Both the position numbers and the translations under genes were made by a program. This document shows positions 1 to 10,177 of a stretch of 64,000 bases of DNA, piece after piece (positions within the stretch are counted from its first letter, which is position 1; every line of letters begins with the position of its first letter). Source of the DNA: Lytechinus pictus. Taxonomy: Eukaryota; Echinodermata; Echinoidea; Temnopleuroida; Toxopneustidae. Below the pieces are notes generated by a model. The model was not told the origin of the DNA. It made no database searches and worked only from the letters and a program-made list of their open reading frames with translations. The stretch is from positions 29,906,001-29,970,000 of the forward strand of contig NC_087257.1 of assembly GCF_037042905.1 (NCBI RefSeq), read 5' to 3'.

Positions 1-897
1 GACCAAGGTCATTTAGGGTCAATGAACTTAGACCATGTTTGGGGAATCAACATCAAAATCTTAACCTAAGGTTAAGTTTTTGAAATGTCCTCATAACTTA
101 GAAAATGTATGGACCTAGTTCATGAAACTTGGGACATAAGGTTAATCAAGTATCACTGAACATCCTGCATGAGTTTTACGTCACATGACCAAGGTCAAAG
201 GTCATTTAGGGTCAATGAACTTTGGCCGAATGGGGGGTATCTGTTGAATTACCATCATAACTTTGAAAGTTTATGGGTCTGATTCATGAAACTTGGAAAT
301 GATAGTAATCAAGTATTACTGAATATCTTGTGCAAGTTTCAGGTCACATGATCAAGGTCAAAGGTAATTTAGGGTCAATGAACTTTGGCCAAATTTGGGG
401 TATTTGTTGAATTACCATCATAACTTTGAAAGTATGTTGGTCTAGTTCATAAAACTTGGACATAAGAGTAATCAAGTATCACTGAACATCCTGTGCGCAT
501 TTTAGGTCACATGACTAAGGTCAAAGGTCAATGAACTTTGGCCATAATGGGGGTATCTGTTGAATTACCATCATAACTTTGAAAGTTTATGGATCTGACT
601 CTTGAAACTTGGACATAAGAGTTATCAAGTATCACTGAACATCCTGTGTGAGTTTCAGGTCACATGATCAAGGGCAACGGTCATATAAGGTCAATGAACT
701 TTGGCCACGTTGGGGGTATTTGTTGAATTACCATCATATCTCTGTAAGTGTATTGGTCTAGTTCATAAAACGTGGAAATAATAGTAACCAAGTATCACTG
801 AACATCTTGTGCAAGTTATAGTAGTTTTCAAAGTCAGCACTGCTGCTATATTGAATCGTGTGATGCAGGTGAGACCGCTAGAAGCATTCCACTTGTT
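1..897 (+). mobile_element. GTCTCACCTGCAT-family element, 5' end outside the window
   Basis: It consists of about six degenerate internal repeats, each with TTCAGGTCACATGACCAAGG, GTCAATGAACTTTGGCC and ACCATCATAACTTTGAAAG. The right end is TAGTAGTTTTCAAAGTCAGC then GATGCAGGTGAGAC and a CATTCCACTTGTT terminus. It has no ORF of note and is nonautonomous. Confidence 0.75.
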
Positions 898-1182
898 TAA
901 ACAAGATATTGCAATTCATTTTTTTTTTTACAGTTAATGAAATTTGAATCTATACTCCATTTTTTTTCTTTTTTTCAGTTAATGGAATTCAAAATTTCCT
1001 TGATTTCTTTCCTCTGACACATTGCTAATAAAGATCATCAGAGCAGTAGAGGTTTCCATTATAATCTCTGTACATGAAAACGGAATAAAAAGAATTCAAG
1101 ATAACTACAAATCTTTGGCAGCTGAGGTCTATTATAATAGAGAGATGCTGTTTTATCTTCTGCCAATATTTTTGTCTATCCT
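898..1182. other. AT-rich spacer
   Basis: Between two GTCTCACC-family elements. It contains T-runs and no exon-like or structured sequence that I can see. Confidence 0.5.
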
Positions 1183-1790
1183 GTGAAGCAATGTGAGACT
1201 ATAGGCGCCGCTTTTACAACAGCGGCGACGGCATCAACGCCTAATGTTAACCAAAGGTGAAGTTTTTGAAATGACAACATAACTTAGAAAGTATATGGAC
1301 CTCGTTCATGAAACTTGGCCATAAGGTTAATGAAGTATTATTATTTGTTTTGGCGTCACCTGTGCCTGGGAGGCGAAAAGCGAACTGGATCACTGTGACC
1401 CGCAGGTCTCTCCTCCCGATATAACTGATTGGGGGGAATGCAGGTGGACCACTACACCGGGGTTTCCCCCTACTCTTATACGAATAGTGCAGTGGGTTCT
1501 TAATGTGCAAAGGTGGTGATTCCCCTCTACAGGGGGCCTCCATTTAACGTCCTATCCGAGGGACGGAGTGTTTTCAATTGTAACATAGCCTGCATCTATG
1601 AAACATGGGAGAGACGTTTACACACAACGTACTGGCTTCAGTCATCCGCCCGGGGTGGACTCGAACCCACGATCTTTGGTTCGATGGGCAGACACGTTAC
1701 CGACTGAGCCAACTCCGCTGCCTGAGTTTCAGGTCACATGACCAAAGGTCATTTAGCGTCAATGAACTTAGACCATTTTGTAAACAAATT
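1183..1790 (+). mobile_element. GTCTCACC-family element split by a SINE
   Basis: The left end (GTGAGACTATAGGCGCCGCT) runs to about 1345 and continues at 1723 (TGAGTTTCAGGTCACATGAC). The intervening DNA is a tRNA-derived SINE. About 11 bp of the host repeat were lost at the insertion. Confidence 0.65.
1346..1722 (-). mobile_element. tRNA-derived SINE
   Basis: On the minus strand the head (1722 to about 1645) reads GGAGTTGGCTCAGTCGG (A box) and GTGGGTTCGAGTCCACCCC (B box with T-arm), followed by about 300 bp of body and tail to 1346. The head lacks a matched acceptor stem end, so it is a SINE promoter rather than a tRNA gene. Confidence 0.65.
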
Positions 1791-1854
1791 TTCGGCATTA
1801 CTCCTTAAGATCGCATGCTTGATCTGTAATGAAAATCATAAGTCAGAAAAAATT

Positions 1855-1927
1855 GGAACCAGTGGGATTCAAACCTGCCATCTACTGCTTTCCGGGCAGT
1901 GAAATAACTACCAGGCAATTCTGGTTC
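1855..1927 (-). tRNA. tRNA-like sequence, probably a pseudogene or SINE head
   Basis: 73 nt that form a perfect 7-bp acceptor stem (GAACCAG with CTGGTTC) and a perfect 5-bp anticodon stem (ACTGC with GCAGT) around loop CCGGAAA, giving GGA in the anticodon position. A B box is present (GGTTTGAATCC). The D-arm does not fold well, the T-stem has two mismatches and the base before the anticodon is C instead of U. It lies between 30-bp direct repeats (about 1775 and 2060). Not a confident functional tRNA. Confidence 0.35.
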
Positions 1928-2111
1928 ACGGCTAAATCACAATGAACTGGAATTCAAATACCCTCAATCATCTTCTTTTTGACTCATTAATATGCAAATG
2001 CAGTCCGCCGTGGACAATGGACGGTAAATTAAGAGGCTTTAATAGGAGGAAATTACAATTTGTAAACAAATTTTCTGCATTACTCCTATGTATTTATGTT
2101 GCATAACATAA

Positions 2112-2124
2112 CTGTGGAACGTCC
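2112..2124. repeat. Solitary end of the GGACGTTCCACA family
   Basis: CTGTGGAACGTCC followed by TTAA matches the right end of the element at 8608-12305, together with the adjoining AACATAA. No matching left end was found within 2 kb, so this is a truncated or solo copy. Confidence 0.45.
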
Positions 2125-2223
2125 TTAAATATGCTTCCTGCTCATATTAGATCATGGTTACAAAATTAAGTGTTTAGAATGTCCGGTTTGTCAGGTCATG
2201 AAATCAAGTTTTCAAAGGAGGGA

Positions 2224-2625
2224 AATAAAAAGGTAAATTTCCAATTCGTCCACTGTCAACACATCTACTCACGTCCATCAACATAATGTCTAACAACCAT
2301 TATAGGTCAAATAACCATTATTTTGGTGCTATCAACACTTTGTCTAATCACCAGTTGGTCTACATGTATGACCATTTCGTCTCATAACCAGCTGGTCTAA
2401 TAATCGTATTATTTCCATTTGTTTTGCCTAATAAACACTTGAGACCAATTGGTATAATGACTTAATGACTTTTGGATGAACTTGTTATTAGACGAAATGG
2501 CAATTATACCATGCGGATATTGGACGAACTGATGGTAGACACAATTTCTATTAGACAAGTTGGTAAATTGACGAATTAGTATTGGACTAAATGAAAATTC
2601 CTTTTGACTAAGCTACTTTAATAGC
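2224..2625. mobile_element. Fold-back MITE rich in GTCTAAT/ATTAGAC motifs
   Basis: The left arm repeats CGTCTAAT-type motifs (TTTGTCTAATCACCAG, CAGCTGGTCTAATAATCG) and the right arm their inverses (ATTAGACGAAATGG, CTATTAGACAAGTTGG), centred near 2430. No coding sequence. Confidence 0.5.
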
Positions 2626-2680
2626 GCCCCTCTTTATTAGTATTATGAGCAGTGACCATCTTTATTGATTATTGTTAATA

Positions 2681-2838
2681 CCTTGGTCACATTTGATCTA
2701 TGGCGGCCGTACGGCGAGTCGATATCAGCCGTTTTATTCATTTTTATTCAAACCACCTATACATAGCTGGTACAAAAATGTTAAAACGGCTGTTTTTGAC
2801 TCGCCGTACGGCCGCCGTAGAGCAAATGTGACCAAGCT
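2681..2838. mobile_element. 158-bp hairpin MITE, CCTTGGTCACATTTG ends
   Basis: The ends CCTTGGTCACATTTG and CAAATGTGACCAAGC extend as inverted arms through GGCGGCCGTACGGCGAGTC, folding almost end to end. TA flanks each side, as in Tc1/mariner-type MITEs. Confidence 0.75.
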
Positions 2839-3042
2839 ATAAGAGTGATGGCCCTCATGGTTGAATATCAGACCTTATGATTTATGGTCCTTATTACTAT
2901 GACTAATGACCCACTTTCCCTTATAGCAAACCTTTGGTTATAAAGGAACTTACACTTTATGAATAGCAGACCCTTTCACCAGTGGGCATTATTCTAGCCT
3001 TACCTGCGGGCAATGCAGGTATGGTTAGAGGATTTTGTATAG

Positions 3043-4244
3043 CAGGGGTTCTCAAAAACTTTTTCTTTGAAGGGCCAGATGAGACTCCAAGTAAACCTGA
3101 AAGGGCCAGGGTGAAGTGAATACTTTGAAAAAAAAATGTGCGCGAAGCCCAAAGATCCTTGTGATCGGGGTCTTAGATGCTATCTTGTGCAATCTGGCCC
3201 TTATTTTTGGAGCATTTAATCCAACAAATTTATAACAGTTTCATATGGAACGCAGGCAAAATTAGAAAAAGATTTCAAAATACAGCGAGAGTCAATATTA
3301 ATGATAACAAAATGGTAGTACTTTGTTAAAATGAATCTAGCAGGGGTTCTCAAACTTTTTCTTTGAAGGGCCAGATGAGACTCCAAGTAAACCTGAAAGG
3401 GCCAGGGTGAAGTGAATACTTTGAAAAAAAATGTGTGTGAAGCGCAAAGATCCTTGCGATCGGGGTCTTAGATGCTATCTTGTGCAATCTGGCCCTTATT
3501 TTGGGAGCATTTAATCCAACAAATTTATAACAGTTTCATATGGAACGCAGGCAAAATTAGAAAAGATTTCAAAATACAGCAAGAGTAGTACTTTGTTAAA
3601 ATGAATCTAGATTTATACCTATCCATACCTGGTATTGGGGAGACAGATAATGTCTTGAAGTATCAATATTTGTTGTAGCCAAAGTAGATTGAATAATAGA
3701 AGAGGGTCTGTTGTAGACTCTAACAAGGATGTCAGTCTCCTAATCACTCTCAATGGGAAAAGTGACACTGTCTGTCAGCAACAAGTTGCTTGAACCTTGG
3801 CACAAAAGGTGTAATTGTCAGACGAAGGCAAATGTTCACTTTTTTTTCCAAAACCATGTACTAAAACGTAAAAATTACCATATGATTGAAAACTGTTCCG
3901 CGGACCCTGTCAAGGTACTACGGTATGAGTTAGTTCTTTAAAGTGTTCATTGTGGAAAATGCACTTTCGCACCTGTATTTAGATCTTACATGGTGAGAAC
4001 AGCGCTGGTCATCTATTAAAGTAGATCGAACAGAGAGAAAGACTCCACTTAACTTTGTTTAAAGGTCAAATTAATTTGACTGCCATTACTTTTATTACGG
4101 TTAGGTCTACATTGATACACAATGTAATCATATTGAGCTATGTTTCATATTGTGACTTTAAAAAAAGTGATTAAAAAAAACAGCATCGTCTCGCGGGCCA
4201 GATTAAGAAGCACCGGCCCGCGGGCCGTAGTTTGAGAACCCCTG
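3043..4244 (+). mobile_element. hAT nonautonomous element with 8-bp target duplication
   Basis: The ends are CAGGGGTTCTCAAA and TTTGAGAACCCCTG, classic hAT termini. The flanks are TTGTATAG (3035-3042) and TTGTAGAG (4245-4252), an 8-bp duplication with one mismatch. The first 298 bp (3043-3340) are repeated in tandem at 3341-3640. No transposase frame. Confidence 0.85.
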
Positions 4245-4270
4245 TTGTAGAGGGTATATTGCAGTAGATG

Positions 4271-4952
4271 TTAAAGGTCAAGTCCACCCCAGAAAATTGT
4301 TGAATGAATAAATAGAGAAAAATCAAACTAGCAAAAATCAGATGTGAACTAAGAAAGTTAAGACATTTTAAAGTTTTGCTTATTTTTCACAAAAGAGTGA
4401 TATGCACAACTCAGTGACATACAAAGTGACATGCATCACTCACTATTTCTTTTGTTTTTTTATTGTTTGAATTAATTAGTTTAGTTTACTTCAACGATGT
4501 TGGAGGACTAAAGCATGTTCATCGACCAATTAGAATGTATATTGCTGCTCTCCTTCAGATAAAATTAGTAGCGCTACTTATGTTGGCATGGAGGGGTGAC
4601 CTATTTCATTTTTTTTTACAGATTTGACAATAAGGACCAACTTGACTGATGTATTAAACAGTGCTGACTCCACATGTTCAGAGAGGATTGATTGTTGTTT
4701 CAGTTGATAATGAGGAAAAAATCAAAATATTTCATTTTTTATATAGTGAAATACAAAAGAAATAGTGGATGACATCATCAGTTGCATTTGCATATCAACC
4801 AGGCTAACTGTTTAGTAAAATTATGTGAAACTATAAAATGCCATACCTTACTTATTTTACATCCGATTTCGATGAAATTTTCAGTGTTATGCTTGTTGGA
4901 ATATTCTCTTTTTATTAAAATTAACTTTTGTTGTGGTGGACTTGTCCTTTAA
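4271..4952. mobile_element. TTAAAGG(A/T)CAAGTCCACCCC MITE, copy 1
   Basis: The inverted ends TTAAAGGTCAAGTCCACCCC and GGTGGACTTGTCCTTTAA enclose A/T-rich inverted arms. Other copies are at 34929-35508 and 41737-42807. No coding sequence. Confidence 0.75.
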
Positions 4953-5261
4953 ATAAAGATCAATGACGGGCCTACATGTTGTTTCTTGTTGTTTCTAACC
5001 TTAAAATGTCCAGTGGAATTTGTGCCTTAATGAAGGTCAGTCCTCATCGTCGAACCATTGACGTCCCTGGTCTTATGTCCCTTGTTAAGACCAACGATCC
5101 ATCGTTGGGCCAGAGTTCTGGTACCTTTAAAGTATACTTGGCGAAGGTCACTACCATTGGACAGTATACAACATCTGCGTGAAAAAAAATATCACGGAAA
5201 AGAATTAGTTGATGCTAAAAATTGCTGGTAGGCAGGGAGCGCATATTCAGCCAAAACACAA
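4953..5261. other. Spacer with a weak exon-like stretch
   Basis: From about 4976 to 5180 base composition rises and the plus frame stays open (MKVSPHRRTIDVPGLMSLVK, then TFKVYLAKVTTIGQY). No convincing acceptor/donor pair or known family was found; the minus frame is also partly open. I do not call a gene. Confidence 0.25.
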
Positions 5262-5470
5262 AGAATGAGAAAACAGCTCCGGGCTGAAAATATTTAGATC
5301 TACATGAATAGAATAAAATTCAGAGCAAAATGCTGAAAATTTCTTCAGAATCGGATAACAAATTACAAAGTTTTTGAATTTCAAAGATTTGCATTACCCA
5401 TCCCCGGTATTCCGGTGAAACAGTTCTAGGCATGTCTTCATGAATCAACGATTTCGCTACCACGCGTCAC
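5262..5470 (+). repeat. GTCCGGGCTGAA-type MITE, fragment
   Basis: The stretch CTCCGGGCTGAAAATATT, then AGCAAAATGCTGAAAATTTC and GGATAACAAAT, matches 26092-26280 and, inverted, 8130-8326. Only one arm is present. Confidence 0.5.
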
Positions 5471-5739
5471 CGACAACCCTGAAAATTTTCAGGGCAAATT
5501 CGCCAACCGTGAACTTCCCCGACAACCGTGGCCGACAACTGAAAAACAGGCCGAGATCTACTAAAAAAAATGAATAATATATGCTTTTCAGATCCTAGAA
5601 TAAACTTGTCGATTATTTCTTCCCGGGATTTCTTTGACTCGCTACTATGTTGTATACGATACGACCTCGATTTGAGAATCAGGGTACTAATGGATAATTC
5701 GTTTTTCATTCCCGATCATAGCAGAGCAAAAACGGAAAT

Positions 5740-6127
5740 CAACCTCATGGTTCGGTCTTTGAAAACACAAAAACGAAATCACAACGAGAAAAACCTGTTG
5801 TGATTTCGTTTTTGGAGATCAAAAACTGAAGAATGAAATCAGAAATACTTTAGGGCTCTTTCTGATTTCTCATTCTATACTTGTGTTGTTATATATCAAA
5901 AACAAAATCAGAACACGCTTTCCGCTCCGTGATTCTGTTTGGAAAAACGCAGACAGCACTAGCGTACCTAGGATCTTCCAGGATTTTCGTCAGGGGGGGG
6001 GGGGGCAAACAAGGTATTTCAAGCTCGTCAGGGGGGGGGGGCAGACTTTCTTTTCGGACCTTCACAGAGCAGGAAGTGGAAAGCGAGTTTCCGATTCGTT
6101 TTCGCTGTCTGCGCTTTTCCAAACAGG
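5740..6127. repeat. Cluster of hairpins with two long G-runs
   Basis: A perfect 17-bp stem AAAAACGAAATCACAAC (5769-5785) pairs with 5797-5813 across an 11-nt loop. A second imperfect hairpin lies at about 5833-5877. A third has 20-bp arms at 5937-5957 and 6104-6124 (GTTTGGAAAA, CGCAGACAGC). Between its arms are two G-runs, each preceded by CGTCA. Probably nested MITEs. Confidence 0.6.
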
Positions 6128-6129
6128 AA

Positions 6130-7780
6130 AAAAAGAGAATGGGGGGTGGCCGTGGGCAATGTAGATGAAAATGATGGGATGTTTGTGACTTTGTGGGGAG
6201 GGGATTGTTCGTAGCGAATGAAATTAATATTAATTTATGTATGTGTCTACTGTGATTGTGGCTGCATAATCTTTATGGCGATTGGAAAATCCACCTTGGG
6301 GCGGGAGGGGTACGTGATTCAATAGATTTCGATAGAAGTACACATTCAACAAAGTGGAATTGGCAATTCATTCACAGATATTCGTTTCAAGTACGAATTA
6401 TTGAAGTTGATATGTGTGAACGTTTTAGATGATATCGGATATGTAATCGTTTTTTCACGCCCACAATGAGTTTGCTAGTATAATTTGAATATCGTTGGAT
6501 GAATTTTTCAAGTTTGTCTTTGTCTTTATGTTTTATATCGGAATTGTGCTTTTAATATATGAGTTATATCTTGGCAACGTCGTTAGCCTAATTATACTGC
6601 GAGTGGATATTTATGAAATGAGTTGGAATGTGAACGAGACGCCCCAAAGCCGATGGCACGTGATCTAATTAGTATTCACTTTCTGGGTTGAGCCAATCAT
6701 TGTGCTTGAAAACGGGTTTCCCCGAATTCCCGCCCTTGGAATGTGTCCCACATGTGTGACCTGTTAACCTGTTGTTTGAGTGCGAATCAGCTGATTTCGT
6801 GACCTCAAAAACTCTTCATGGTGTTTACGCTGGATGGGGGCTATAAAATTAAAAAGATCTTTCTCTTTTATTCATTTTTAATAAACTGTTCGTGATTTTC
6901 AAACTACACCTATAGTGATATTGTGATGCAATTTATTGAATCACGTACCTCGATCATCCCACTCATGGTGGAAGAAAATATTTTTTAAATTCACCAAAAG
7001 ATACATGTAAAGAAAGATTATTCGGCCGTCATCATCGGTAGACGTATAGACAGGTCTATAAAAATGTAATCGCTTCGAATATTGACTTCTTCACCAATCC
7101 CACACACACGATCTCAACATCCCCTTGTCATTGTCCACGCCACGACCCCTCCCCTATCGCTCTCTCCCTTCGACCAGCCTAGCTACAATCCCCCCTTCCT
7201 CTCTTTCACACACACTGTATTTATATACCTACATAGTGCATTATTTAAACATAGAAATCTGCTTTCCTGTCAGTTAAACTTTACTTTCAAAACATTTTAA
7301 ATCGCAAATAAAAATAAGAACAAGATCGTAATATTAAAGAATTATGAATGACTAAAAATATTTCTCCCGCTCGTGATGGGCACATTCATTATTTTATACA
7401 TGTTGGTGAGTATAGAACAATACAAATGAACATAGCAATAATTGAAAGTGATAAACGAATCTTGATTGGGTATTATTAGCATAAACATCAACAGAAGTCT
7501 TATGAGAGTTATAGTTTCAGTGAGTATCTGAAAACAAAACAAACATGCAAATTATATAAGTTGGGGACCCCGTCTGATGAATACCGATGCCCATTATTTG
7601 GAACAGTCTTTGGATTTAGTAAGGGCGTGCCGTGGCGCGGCGCAAGCTCAAAGGGCAACACATGCGGTCCGTAGATGTAGTCGGTCATTAACACGCATTC
7701 ACAAAATTAATCGCACTTTTTGTGGCTGGAGAAGCATTAAATAGACATAAAATATGGTGCATTTAGCAGCAATCTAAGCT
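6130..7780. other. AT-rich region without recognisable genes
   Basis: It holds no exon-like block. There is a CT-rich stretch at about 7130-7230 and an isolated TATAAAA at about 6841 that nothing else supports as a promoter. Confidence 0.4.
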
Positions 7781-7789
7781 CGTCGATAT

Positions 7790-7925
7790 TGGTATTTTCG
7801 ATAGCTACTGCGCTTCGCGCGGAAGGGGGGACACCCCCAAACCCTCGACACCCAAGCCCTCCCCCCGTGCGTGCTTCGCACGAACCGAGGCTGCTGCGTG
7901 GCTTGCGTCGCTTCATGCCGCCAAG
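7790..7925. repeat. GC-rich, CpG-containing patch
   Basis: CGCTTCGCGCGG, GGGGGGACACCCCC and GTGCTTCGCAC form short palindromes. It looks like part of a dispersed repeat rather than a promoter, as no transcript-like sequence follows. Confidence 0.3.
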
Positions 7926-8326
7926 CGTCAGAATGAACCTGGCGAGAACGTTGTCATGAATATTCATTTGGTGGGCTGATGGTGTCATATACTTTCCTTT
8001 TTCCAATGTCATAACACGAAATCATAATTGTTTCATTTTTCATAAAATGTGTAAATGATGTGTCTCAATTATTATGAAATACGTTGCAGCTAGAAATACC
8101 TATGTACAAGTACGTAATCAGACAGCGGGGATATGACATCATCAGCCCACCTAATGAATACTCATGAAGACGAGCCTATAGCTGTTTCACCAGAATAATG
8201 CAAATATTTAATAATATTAATAACTTTATTTGTTATCCGATTTTGATCAAATTTTCAGCATTTTGCTCTTTGAATTTTTATTTTTAATATATAAATATCT
8301 CCAGCCCGGAGCATCCCTTTAATAAT
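7925..8326 (-). repeat. GTCCGGGCTGAA-type MITE, larger copy
   Basis: The right arm ends AGCCCGGAGCATCCCTTTAA. A partial inverted arm with TTTGGTGGGCTGATGG (about 7966) answers ATCAGCCCACCTAATGAATA (about 8142). Confidence 0.5.
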
Positions 8327-8403
8327 GAGGGCCTAAACTGCAAATAGAGGACGTCATTTGAAAAATTGAGGGAAGGGTGGCATTTGGTTTATTCTCCCTT
8401 TTA

Positions 8404-8492
8404 CCTTGGTCACATTTGCTCTACGACGGCCGTCGAAAACAGCAATTTTATTCATACCACATGTGTAGCTATTCCAAAAAATGTGACCGAGG
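8404..8492. mobile_element. Short copy of the CCTTGGTCAC hairpin MITE
   Basis: The same ends (CCTTGGTCACATTTGCTC and ATGTGACCGAGG), flanked by TA on both sides, with a shortened interior compared with 2681-2838. Confidence 0.65.
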
Positions 8493-9389
8493 TATTAATT
8501 GTAGCAACGGTAAAATAATGTAAGGTCCTAGTAACAATGCAGTACAGATGATGATTAAAAATGAAATTATTCTGGTTGTGAAGAAATATGTATGATTATA
8601 AATTAAGGACGTTCCACAATTAAAGTGAAATCCATGTCATTTTCACCAAACTTTGCACATATATACTTTAGAACCTTAATATTCGAAATATTCAAAAATT
8701 AACATAGGTCCATGTGCTTGATTTTTTGCTATAGAGCTTCAAAGTTCACCTAAATTGATGTTCTTAAAAATTGCGCATTCAAAAGAATTTGGCATTTTTA
8801 GACCGCCCAAGATTACTAAAAGTGAGTTTAAACCTCTATTACTCAGTCAAAATACATGAAAAAGTCATCAAATTTCGCAAGAGAGTTAATAATTTATCGT
8901 TAGAATGGAGAATCTATTTATAGTGCTATTTGTTTGCAATTTTAAGTTTAACAGCACTGTCAGTTCTTAAAATGGTGTTAAAGATAACAAAATCCCAATC
9001 TAAAAAATGTAAAATTTCAGTAACAAACTACAAACGTACAATAAATGCTGCACTTTACTCAAAATCCATGTCATTTTCACCAAAATTTGCAGAGTTGTAG
9101 AGGAAGGTATACCTAAGAGGGACTAACATTAAAAAATAGGGGTTCATGTGCTCGTTTTTAAAATATCAACATTTTTATTAGAGCAAATGTGCATTTTAAA
9201 TCACAAAAGTGCGCCGAATGCTTTGTATCTATGTGAAGAAAAAATGAAAACCACTCTACCATTTATTCAAACTCGGGGTAATATTCGTGATTCTTCGCAG
9301 CACTGCAGAGTAAAGTATTTTGAATTTGTAGATAAATTTTTTTAATGGTCCATGGAATAAGTCCATTTTTTAGCTTCATGAAATAACGC

Positions 9390-10177
9390 ATCAGATTGAT
9401 TGATTGATTGAAGGATTTTATTGAAAATATCCATTCTCGCAGTCCAAAGACTGAATTGCAATGGTTACAATGTATGTACAAGATAAAATAAATGATACAA
9501 TTAAACATTTGGTTCGAAAAATAAATAGTAAATGAAATAGTTACATGCATGCACAATTGAAAGTAGTACTTTTTGGAACAATTATTAATAAGAAATAAAA
9601 GTGTATTCACTGGGAATGACAATGCAATCTAGGAAGTATGATATTACTAGAAAGTTATTAAAATTGAATATTATTATACAAGAATGCTTGTATTTTGAAA
9701 TTGGTTGTTTGTAGATTGATATTGCACAGGTTTAAAATAAAATTGAATGATCTGGGTTAATATATGGTAAAAAAAAAAATCAAACTAAAGTCATGCAGTC
9801 TCTACTCAAATTGTGATAAAATTAATATCATTCATGATTAAACGTAATCAATTATAAATCGTACTAATTCAGTGATTAAACAAAATATGCAATTGGGAAT
9901 ATATTAAGTAAAATATTTTAATTGAATATTACAACATTTAATAAAGAATGCTCCTGTATTGAAATTGGTAAATAAATATTGATATTGCACACGATCAAAA
10001 TACAAAGAAACATAAAATGAATATAAATAAATACCTTATTCACAATTGTGTAAACATTCAATGAATAGTAAAACGACGACATTATTAAAATTCTGAGTAC
10101 TAAGAAGATCCAATAACACGGAGATAACTGATCTGTCCATTCGATTCACATAAAATTCAAAAAGAAAGAACATGGGC
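9390..10177 (-). mobile_element. 3' UTR and tail of the LINE
   Basis: Downstream of the LINE stop the minus strand is AT-rich and ends near 9390-9420 with an AATAAA-containing segment followed by repeats of ATCA, the short microsatellite tail typical of CR1/L2-type LINEs. It contains no coding sequence. The 3' end is inferred from the tail. Confidence 0.5.

Noticed and set aside
1..897. CRISPR-like array because of regular repeats
   Set aside because: Units are degenerate, have no unique spacers of constant size and belong to a dispersed animal element with inverted ends.
6837..6850. TATA box promoter
   Set aside because: Isolated TATAAAA in AT-rich DNA with no downstream exon.
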